The notes under the pieces: generated by a model
The model's input: only the letters and a program-made list of their open reading frames with translations
Databases searched by the model: none
What the model was told of the DNA's origin: nothing
Assembly (NCBI GenBank): GCA_903929065.1
Contig: CAIYTJ010000481.1
Coordinates: 1 to 6,304, forward strand
Source of the DNA: an uncultured Bacteroidales bacterium
Lineage (GTDB): Bacteria > Bacteroidota > Bacteroidia > Bacteroidales > Paludibacteraceae
Reading direction: 5' to 3'
Length of the DNA: 6,304 bases
Position numbers and translations under genes: made by a program
In this document: positions 1-4,447 of the stretch, piece after piece
Position numbering within the stretch: position 1 is the stretch's first letter
Layout of the letters: the number at the start of each line of letters is the position of its first letter

Positions 1-43
1 AAATTATAGTCTCTCCAAATCTTTAAGAGAAATAAGGTGGGTC

Positions 44-71
44 AATATCTGCCGGAATGGCAGATATTTTT
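44..71 (+). terminator. Probable rho-independent terminator (plus strand)
   Basis: A perfect 10-bp inverted repeat, AATATCTGCC (44-53) and GGCAGATATT (59-68), has a 5-nt loop (GGAAT). It is followed by a short T run on the plus strand, with more T-rich sequence to about 90. Read on the minus strand the same hairpin is followed by GACCC, so the T tract favours termination of plus-strand transcription. It could serve a plus-strand gene whose tail lies left of the window; stop codons at 7-9 and 24-26 are compatible with that but do not prove it. It also lies 43 bp beyond the stop of the minus-strand TPR gene, so it may separate two convergent genes. Confidence 0.55.
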
Positions 72-110
72 AGCTAATTTTCTGTTTTTAGCACTGGCTT
101 GTCTTCCGTT

Positions 111-656
111 TTAAGGGGTCAGTATGCTCCGGAATATCCAGGAGTTAAAGGCAGTATATGCTTTTTTGAAATAACATATGGCGCTGTCATATTGCTGCTG
201 GTTTTCGTACATGCCGGCTTTATCGCAATAAATCATTCCCAACAATTTATTTCCGGAGACATTAACAGCATAATCCTGCGCTTTAATCAGACTTTTGGCC
301 TGGTCATTCATATTCCCGCGGTTATTATCAATGCGGGCACGATAAAACCAGGCATAGCCGGCATGCAAAGCGTCGGATTCATTATAAAAGCCGGTAGCAA
401 TGGCAATAAGGGAATCGGATTCGGATTTGATATCGTTTTTATCAAGCGCCTGACTCATAAGGAGTGCATAGTATGCTTTATCGGATGCCCTTGTGAGTTT
501 TTGGGATTGGAACCGCTGAAGGATATGCAATGCCGAATCGGGAGCAGTCTCCATAAGCTGTTCTGCTAAGGTAAGATCATGTGGAGTGCGTGTACAGGAA
601 AGTATTCCAATTGCCACAGACAGGATTAACAGGAATCGAAAAAATATCTTACTCAT
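111..656 (-). CDS. TPR-type lipoprotein, apparently C-terminally truncated
   Basis: This 181-residue protein starts at an ATG (654-656); an in-frame TTG five codons upstream is a less likely start because the promoter-like box TATCTTTG overlaps that interval. Residues 1-20 form a hydrophobic signal sequence ending in ILSC, a lipobox with Cys21 as the lipidated residue, so the protein should be anchored in the outer or inner membrane. The mature part is alpha-helical. It opens with LAEQLMETAPDSALHIL, the pattern seen at the start of a large Bacteroidota family of TPR proteins. Helical pairs resembling TPR units follow at about 58-90, 97-130 and 136-168, including QQQYDSAICYFKKAY. From general knowledge of the family, such proteins usually run to several hundred residues, with more TPRs, a membrane helix and often a coiled coil or helix-turn-helix. 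This one stops right after the third unit with an unlike tail (SWIFRSILTP), so it is probably a remnant or a frameshifted gene. The role is unknown; TPRs suggest protein-protein contact. Confidence 0.7.
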   Translation of the reverse strand: MSKIFFRFLLILSVAIGILSCTRTPHDLTLAEQLMETAPDSALHILQRFQSQKLTRASDKAYYALLMSQALDKNDIKSESDSLIAIATGFYNESDALHAGYAWFYRARIDNNRGNMNDQAKSLIKAQDYAVNVSGNKLLGMIYCDKAGMYENQQQYDSAICYFKKAYTAFNSWIFRSILTP

Positions 657-660
657 GCAG

Positions 661-668
661 CAAAGATA
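661..668 (-). promoter_or_regulatory. Bacteroidota -7 box for the TPR lipoprotein gene
   Basis: On the minus strand the octamer TATCTTTG is an exact match to the Bacteroidota -7 consensus TAnnTTTG. Only a weak -33 partner (TTTC) is seen about 20 nt upstream. The box ends just 4 nt before the ATG of the lipoprotein gene, so transcription would begin at or very near the start codon, giving a leaderless or almost leaderless message. The box lies 39 bp outside the inverted-repeat element at 707-1184, so the element did not destroy it. Confidence 0.45.
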
Positions 669-706
669 CAAATTTTACGAATAAACTGAAATTCTGAAAA
701 AAATCC

Positions 707-744
707 GGGTTTCGCGAACCGAAGGTCATGACCATTGGGAATAA
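707..744 (+). repeat. Left terminal inverted repeat
   Basis: The outer 27 bp (707-733) are GGGTTTCGCGAACCGAAGG followed by TCATGACC. They are the exact reverse complement of 1158-1184. The inner extension, ATTGGGAATAA (734-744), matches its partner at 9 of 11 bases. The repeat contains two palindromes, TTCGCGAA (711-718) and GGTCATGACC (724-733), which could be binding sites for a symmetric protein such as a transposase dimer. Confidence 0.85.
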
Positions 745-787
745 ATCAAATTACTAAAATAAATAGCATCTGTTTAAAAAATTTCTA

Positions 788-804
788 TTGCCATGGAGTG
801 GCAA
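788..804. repeat. Hairpin 1 of the element
   Basis: TTGCCA (788-793) and TGGCAA (799-804) form a 6-bp stem with loop TGGAG. It is the first of six hairpins spaced roughly 30-45 bp centre to centre. Confidence 0.6.
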
Positions 805-815
805 CATGTAAATAA

Positions 816-843
816 CCCCCGGTGAAGCTTGCGGAACCGGGGG
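816..843. repeat. Hairpin 2 of the element
   Basis: CCCCCGGT (816-823) and ACCGGGGG (836-843) form a perfect 8-bp GC-rich stem with a 12-nt loop that contains the palindrome AAGCTT. No T tract follows on either strand, so it is not a standard terminator. Confidence 0.7.
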
Positions 844-864
844 ATGTGAATAATCTAATATCTA

Positions 865-882
865 CAACCCCGAAGTGGGTTG
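865..882. repeat. Hairpin 3 of the element
   Basis: CAACCC (865-870) pairs with GGGTTG (877-882). The closing C871/T876 pair is mismatched around GAAG. The pattern suggests an original 7-bp stem with a tetraloop that has decayed by one substitution. Confidence 0.6.
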
Positions 883-907
883 AACCTAAAGAAAAAAGAC
901 ATTTATT

Positions 908-925
908 GAACCCCATTCGGGGTTC
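908..925. repeat. Hairpin 4 of the element
   Basis: GAACCCC (908-914) and GGGGTTC (919-925) form a perfect 7-bp stem with an ATTC loop. The stem is closely similar to hairpin 3 (AACCC/GGGTT core), as if both derive from one unit. Confidence 0.7.
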
Positions 926-946
926 TCATTTCGCTTTTATCCTAAT

Positions 947-965
947 CCGCCGGTTTTACCGGCGG
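947..965. repeat. Hairpin 5 of the element
   Basis: CCGCCGGT (947-954) and ACCGGCGG (958-965) form a perfect 8-bp stem with a 3-nt T loop. It resembles hairpin 2, which shares the CCGGT/ACCGG core, and is followed by TTATTCATATTAAATCC leading into hairpin 6. Confidence 0.7.
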
Positions 966-977
966 TTATTCATATTA

Positions 978-992
978 AATCCTTACAGGATT
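978..992. repeat. Hairpin 6 of the element
   Basis: AATCCT (978-983) and AGGATT (987-992) form a 6-bp stem with a TAC loop. It is the last of the hairpins before the AT-rich right half of the element. Confidence 0.55.
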
Positions 993-1146
993 ATTTGATT
1001 CCGATAAGATAAACAAGTGCAAGGAAAATGAAAAATTATATTCAAAATAACATATACATAAATTGTAAGGTAAAGTATAGTACTATTCTTTTGGATATTA
1101 ATTATATTATATTTTTTCAGCACACACTAAATAACCGCGATTGCAA

Positions 1147-1184
1147 TTATTCCCTCTGGTCATGACCTTCGGTTCGCGAAACCC
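1147..1184 (-). repeat. Right terminal inverted repeat
   Basis: The outer 27 bp (1158-1184) exactly mirror 707-733; the inner 11 bp (1147-1157, TTATTCCCTCT) mirror 734-744 with two mismatches. The repeat ends 9 bp from the stop codon of the regulator gene. That is close enough for it to sit in, or end, the regulator's 3' untranslated region. Confidence 0.85.
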
Positions 1185-1193
1185 ACATGGAGG

Positions 1194-4058
1194 TTACTTA
1201 AACTCGATCATAAATTCTGTCAAACTCTTGGTGGAAGGAATTCCAATCTTTTTACGGATGCGGTAACGACCTACTTCAACGCCTTTAAGCGATATATTCA
1301 TCAAATGGGCAATATCTTTGCTTGAAAGATTCAGACGCAGATAGGCACAAAAACGAAGATCGTTGGAAGTGAGTTCGGGATAGGTGCTGTGCAGGTTCCG
1401 GAAGAAGTTTTCGTGTATACGGTCAAAGTTGGTTTGGAAAATAGCCCAGTCATCTTCCGACGACAGGTTTTCATCAAGCAACCGAATCAACTTATCGTAA
1501 TATTTATTGGGATATTGGGTCCCTAACGCATTTTTCTGATTGATAACTTCTTCTTTGATGGTAACCAGAATCTCATTTTTCTTAATAATCGTCATGGTCG
1601 ATTCGGCCAGTTCCTTGCTTTTCAGTTTAAGTTCCGATTCGAGTTTTTCATTTTGAAGGGCATAAATCTGCTGTTCACGCTTTTCAATTTCCCTGCGTCT
1701 GATTTCCACCTGTTCCAGCAATACCTTTTCCTTTTTCTGATGAATCAACCTCAAAATATACCTGTAAATACCGTATCCAATCATTAGAATCAGGATAATA
1801 TACAGTATTCTGGCTGTTACACTCCAGTAAAACGGCGGCGCTACTTCAAACGTAAAACTTAATTCCGATAACTTGATGCCGCTTATAGTTAATACCTCCA
1901 CTTGCAGGGTATATTCTCCGTGAGGAAGGTACTTGTATTCTTTTTGCGAAGAATTGGTTGGTTCGCTCCATACTTTATCCAGTCCTTCGAGTTTGTAACG
2001 GTAACAGATATTGTTCAGATTGCTGTATTGCGGATAAAATACGCTGAAAATAAGATTGTTTCGACTGAAAGGTGTTTCCGGGGTTTCTTCAGCCGAAAGC
2101 GGTAAAAATGTTACTTCCTTAGAAACGTTATTAGAAGTCTGAATACTTTTCAGTTGCAGTTTAGTCTGGGCAATCTTGTTGTCGTTTTGATTCAGGTGAT
2201 ATAAAGCCAATCCGTTTTCGAGTGTAAACAGGCATTCTTCATCCGAAATAGGAATAATGTTCTGATAATCGTCCACCGTTTGATTCAGAAACTGGGCATA
2301 TTGAACCACATCGATTAATCTTGTTCCGGGTGATTTTACCTGCACCAATGCAGCTTCTCCATCGCGTATAAACCAATACAAATCACCATTAAACCGACAA
2401 ATACGATAGGCATGCGAAAAATATCCGAGTCCCTGATTTAATTCCTTATAGGGTATGATTTTCTTTTGAATGTCGTCGTAGGTGTAAAAACCGGTATTAT
2501 CCGTAAAAACAACGCGATTATTTACCATAAATACGTTGATAGGATAGTTATGTTTCTGATCGAGCGTTTTAAAAGTGCTGATATGTTCAATCTTTTTCAA
2601 ATCGGTTGAAAGTTGAATGGCATACAATCCCTGATGCAAATGACTGGCCCAGATAACGCCGGTATAATCAATTTCAATATACCGTACCGGATTTACAAAA
2701 TTGTCCACCGTGTGAGTAAATTTCCATCGGCCATTTACCTTTTCGTAAATGCAAAGTTGCGTGTAGGTTCCCTGAACCAATACTTCTTTTCCATGAATGA
2801 CACCTTGTTTGACACAAATTCCGCCTTTAACCGGACTTAGTATACTTGTTCCACGGGATGAAACATCGAATGTTTCTTCGTTATTGCCGCACAAAACCTG
2901 ATTATCAAACCGGTTCAAATTCCAAACCTGTCCTTTGATTTTCTGTTCCAGCTGTACATTCCGGATCATTTTCTTATCCACATTCAATTCGGTTTTATAC
3001 AGACCCTGGTTTGTACCAATCAGTAATTCAGGTGCGTGATACGAAACGGCATAAATGGCTCCCACAGATGGCGTAAAGGAATGAATATACCGGATGGACG
3101 AATTTAGCTGAAGATAAGCAATCCCCTTGTCAAGCGCCAGCCAAAGGTTATTATCGTGGTCACAGGCCATTCCTAACACGGTGTTGTTTTGAAGTACATT
3201 CGATGTATTGAGTGTCCAGAGTTTTTGTCCCTTGTGGTTGATAGCCGTAACGCCATTCAGAATGGTTCCCAACAAAATCAGTCCATCGGGCGAAATAACT
3301 GCATGATTTATCTCTGCTTTTTTAATTTCAGCATCGGCATCGGTAGCAAAACGGGTAATATTAGTTCCGCTGTAGAGAAATAATCCGTCCGATTTGGTAA
3401 CCAGCAATGCATTGGCTGCATCAAACTTCAACACCGCAATCACAGGACTTTTCAACATACTGTTTCCAATTCCAAAAAAGGAATTGTTTGCTGCATTCAG
3501 GCTGCTGAAACCATATTGTTCGGTATGTGTGTAAATCTGCTGATTATAAATGCTGAAAAACAGGAAAGAAAGCGGACAGCGAATGCCTTTCACTTCACCG
3601 TCCTTATAGGTAAAATAGGAAGTAAATGATTGAAAAATGATAGTTCCGTTGTAATCCAGAATATTCCAAATCTCATCGTTCTGCATCTTATATCCTTTCA
3701 GTTTCGATGAAACAGAGGTATAATGCATCTGCCCTTTATCGTTCTTTTCGAAAAAACCAAATTCTTCGAATGACCCGACATAAATCCGGTTATCCTTACC
3801 GGCCATCAACGACCGGACAAGTTTGTTCTCGGGCATTTTATGTGTTTCCCATGATGAACCATCGAATTGCAGCAGTCCCAGGTTATTCCCAAAATACATC
3901 ACCCCATCCCTTCCCTGCCCTACCGACCAGTTCTGATTGGATGCATTATAATCTTTTCGGGTAAATTGTGTAACAATGGGAGTAAATTCCTGTGCAGAAA
4001 GAAAGAAGGAAATAAAAAGCAATGAGCAAAGTAAATACTTTGAGGTAGAACTATGCAT
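1194..4058 (-). CDS. Membrane-anchored propeller/Y_Y_Y sensor with LuxR-like HTH output
   Basis: This 954-residue protein begins with a signal peptide or anchor (about 1-22, ending LSAQ). Residues about 40-640 are beta-rich with repeated propeller blades of the two-component-regulator propeller type, for example DHDNNLWLALDKGIAYLQL (near 300-318) and DYTGVIWASHLHQGLYAI (464-481). A Y_Y_Y domain follows at about 668-740 (CYRYKLEGLDKVWSE, then a YKYLPHGEYTLQV core). A membrane helix spans about 748-770, then a charged coiled coil about 773-838. The C-terminus (about 893-950) is a LuxR-like helix-turn-helix: LSSKDIAHLMNIS followed by the recognition segment KGVEVGRYRIRKKIGI. There is no histidine kinase, ATPase or receiver domain, so this is a one-piece sensor-regulator and not a hybrid two-component system. 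Periplasmic propeller plus cytoplasmic HTH implies direct signalling across the inner membrane. The ligand is unknown; kinase-bearing relatives with similar sensors often respond to glycans, but no polysaccharide genes are visible here. The ATG start is supported by the signal sequence directly behind it. Confidence 0.9.
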   Translation of the reverse strand: MHSSTSKYLLCSLLFISFFLSAQEFTPIVTQFTRKDYNASNQNWSVGQGRDGVMYFGNNLGLLQFDGSSWETHKMPENKLVRSLMAGKDNRIYVGSFEEFGFFEKNDKGQMHYTSVSSKLKGYKMQNDEIWNILDYNGTIIFQSFTSYFTYKDGEVKGIRCPLSFLFFSIYNQQIYTHTEQYGFSSLNAANNSFFGIGNSMLKSPVIAVLKFDAANALLVTKSDGLFLYSGTNITRFATDADAEIKKAEINHAVISPDGLILLGTILNGVTAINHKGQKLWTLNTSNVLQNNTVLGMACDHDNNLWLALDKGIAYLQLNSSIRYIHSFTPSVGAIYAVSYHAPELLIGTNQGLYKTELNVDKKMIRNVQLEQKIKGQVWNLNRFDNQVLCGNNEETFDVSSRGTSILSPVKGGICVKQGVIHGKEVLVQGTYTQLCIYEKVNGRWKFTHTVDNFVNPVRYIEIDYTGVIWASHLHQGLYAIQLSTDLKKIEHISTFKTLDQKHNYPINVFMVNNRVVFTDNTGFYTYDDIQKKIIPYKELNQGLGYFSHAYRICRFNGDLYWFIRDGEAALVQVKSPGTRLIDVVQYAQFLNQTVDDYQNIIPISDEECLFTLENGLALYHLNQNDNKIAQTKLQLKSIQTSNNVSKEVTFLPLSAEETPETPFSRNNLIFSVFYPQYSNLNNICYRYKLEGLDKVWSEPTNSSQKEYKYLPHGEYTLQVEVLTISGIKLSELSFTFEVAPPFYWSVTARILYIILILMIGYGIYRYILRLIHQKKEKVLLEQVEIRRREIEKREQQIYALQNEKLESELKLKSKELAESTMTIIKKNEILVTIKEEVINQKNALGTQYPNKYYDKLIRLLDENLSSEDDWAIFQTNFDRIHENFFRNLHSTYPELTSNDLRFCAYLRLNLSSKDIAHLMNISLKGVEVGRYRIRKKIGIPSTKSLTEFMIEFK

Positions 4059-4082
4059 GTGAAGTAGTTTTGGTTAACAATA

Positions 4083-4101
4083 AAATAGTTTTCAACTATT
4101 T
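4083..4101 (-). promoter_or_regulatory. Leader hairpin or operator upstream of the regulator gene
   Basis: A perfect 8-bp inverted repeat, AAATAGTT (4083-4090) and AACTATTT (4094-4101), with a 3-nt spacer lies 24 bp upstream of the regulator's ATG. If the promoter proposed at 4109-4140 is right, the hairpin sits at the very 5' end of the mRNA. It could protect the transcript, affect translation, or be a symmetric protein site, for example for autoregulation. The function is inferred only from position and symmetry. Confidence 0.4.
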
Positions 4102-4108
4102 GCGATAA

Positions 4109-4140
4109 CAAATTACGTAAATTTCTTTGATATGGCAAAA
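4109..4140 (-). promoter_or_regulatory. Possible promoter of the regulator gene
   Basis: On the minus strand TTTTG (4136-4140) precedes TAATTTG (4109-4115) by 20 nt. This resembles the Bacteroidota pair of -33 TTTG and -7 TAnnTTTG, but the -7 box is one base short of consensus. It would place the start of transcription near 4100-4104 and give a leader of about 45 nt. No better match was found between 4059 and 4200. Confidence 0.3.
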
Positions 4141-4201
4141 TAATCCATAACATATTTTACTGAAAATTGAATCTGAATAATTGCAATTCACTATCAGAAA
4201 T

Positions 4202-4240
4202 AAAAAAAGCACTTGCAATAATTAAATTGCAAATGCTTTT
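4202..4240 (-). terminator. Rho-independent terminator of the tRNA-Lys gene
   Basis: A 14-position stem, 4205-4218 with 4227-4240, has one non-Watson-Crick position, which is a G-U wobble in minus-strand RNA. On the minus strand it is followed by a run of seven T (4202-4208). It begins just past the 3' end of the tRNA fragment, as expected for a terminator of that transcription unit. On the plus strand the stem is preceded by A7 and followed by only four T, so it is weaker in that direction. Confidence 0.8.
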
Positions 4241-4242
4241 CG

Positions 4243-4289
4243 TGACCCAGGAGGGGCTCGAACCCTCGACCCACAGATTAAGAGTCTGT
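4243..4289 (-). tRNA. tRNA-Lys(CTT), 3' fragment only (split by integration)
   Basis: Read on the minus strand, an anticodon arm is complete: stem ACAGA/TCTGT (4285-4289 and 4273-4277) with loop CTCTTAA, giving anticodon CTT (4280-4282) for lysine codon AAG. The variable loop is GGGTC. The T arm has stem GAGGG/CCCTC with loop TTCGAGC (4251-4267). The acceptor 3' strand is CTGGGTC (4244-4250), and the discriminator A is at 4243. CCA is not encoded. Beyond 4289 nothing resembles a D arm or the required 5' acceptor strand GACCCAG, so this piece alone cannot be a functional tRNA. The integrase gene on that side explains the break: the 5' half should have been displaced to the other end of the integrated element, joined to an element-borne 3' half. 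Confidence 0.85.
4273..4289. other. Left attachment site (attL) core, anticodon arm
   Basis: The anticodon arm reads ACAGA, 7-bp TTAAGAG, TCTGT. This has the form of a tyrosine-recombinase core: two inverted half-sites around a 7-bp crossover region. tRNA identity ends at the right edge of this arm and the integrase gene follows, so the chromosome/element junction most likely lies within or next to 4278-4289. The exact crossover cannot be fixed without the right end of the element or an uninterrupted relative. Confidence 0.6.
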
Positions 4290-4318
4290 ACATTTTGAAA
4301 ATCAGTACTTTTCAATGT
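4290..4318. repeat. Inverted repeat next to the attL core
   Basis: TTGAAAA (4295-4301) and TTTTCAA (4309-4315) are perfect inverted copies around a 7-bp spacer, TCAGTAC; outer ACA (4290-4292) and TGT (4316-4318) extend the symmetry with a 2-nt bulge. It lies immediately on the element side of the tRNA fragment. It may be a binding site for the integrase or an accessory factor, or a second candidate core. Confidence 0.4.
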
Positions 4319-4405
4319 TCCGTAAAACTAAATTAAATATCTAATTATCAAATGCAAAGATATTATTTTTATTTCATTAAATTTCATTACTCCGATTATT
4401 TGTTG

Positions 4406-4413
4406 TATTTTTG
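4406..4413 (+). promoter_or_regulatory. Bacteroidota -7 box for the integrase gene
   Basis: TATTTTTG matches TAnnTTTG exactly and lies 34 bp before the preferred integrase ATG at 4448. A weak -33 partner (TTTC, 4382-4385) stands 20 bp upstream. Transcription would begin near 4417-4420. This excludes the longer in-frame start at 4352, whose extra 32 codons would include the promoter. The leader contains a GT-rich direct repeat, GTGTGTG-CAA-GTGTGTG (4413-4429). Confidence 0.5.
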
Positions 4414-4447
4414 TGTGTGCAAGTGTGTGTACATAAACAATACCAAC

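Larger units (their letters stand above)
707..1184. mobile_element. MITE-like non-coding element with 27-bp terminal inverted repeats
   Basis: The 478-bp segment is bounded by a perfect 27-bp inverted repeat (707-733 and 1158-1184). The match continues inward with two mismatches over a further 11 bp, so 36 of 38 bases agree. No credible ORF lies inside, so it has no transposase of its own. The interior has two parts. The left half (788-992) carries six successive GC-rich hairpins; the right half (993-1146) is AT-rich and contains the palindrome ATAGTACTAT (1076-1085). The element fills almost all of the space between the regulator gene, whose stop codon is 9 bp away, and the lipoprotein gene's promoter. 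No target-site duplication is visible: the left flank is AAATCC and the right flank ACATGG. A non-autonomous transposable element is the best reading. A structured RNA or a very large regulatory stem-loop is the alternative. Confidence 0.65.

Noticed and set aside
99..569. Plus-strand open frame of 156 codons
   Set aside because: It is antisense to the TPR lipoprotein gene, starts with TTG, and has no recognisable family pattern, whereas the minus strand has a signal peptide, lipobox and TPR-like units.
816..965. Hairpins 2-5 as ordinary terminators of the regulator gene
   Set aside because: None is followed by a T tract on the minus strand, and six in a row inside terminal inverted repeats are better explained as part of one element.
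788..992. CRISPR array
   Set aside because: The spaced elements are hairpins of different sequence, with no identical direct repeats, and no cas gene is nearby.
1902..3964. Several short plus-strand frames (1902-2105, 2613-2840, 3189-3383, 3707-3964)
   Set aside because: All are antisense to the continuous 954-codon regulator gene and resemble no known family.
3920..4153. Minus-strand 77-codon frame at the start of the regulator gene
   Set aside because: It overlaps the regulator's signal-peptide coding region in another frame and shows no protein-like features.
4243..4345. A complete tRNA, or one with an intron
   Set aside because: No D arm and no 5' acceptor strand complementary to CTGGGTC is found on the integrase side; the split is better explained by integration.
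4352..4447. Longer N-terminus for the integrase
   Set aside because: The added 32 residues are Tyr/Phe/Cys-rich, unlike integrase N-termini, and would contain the TATTTTTG promoter box.
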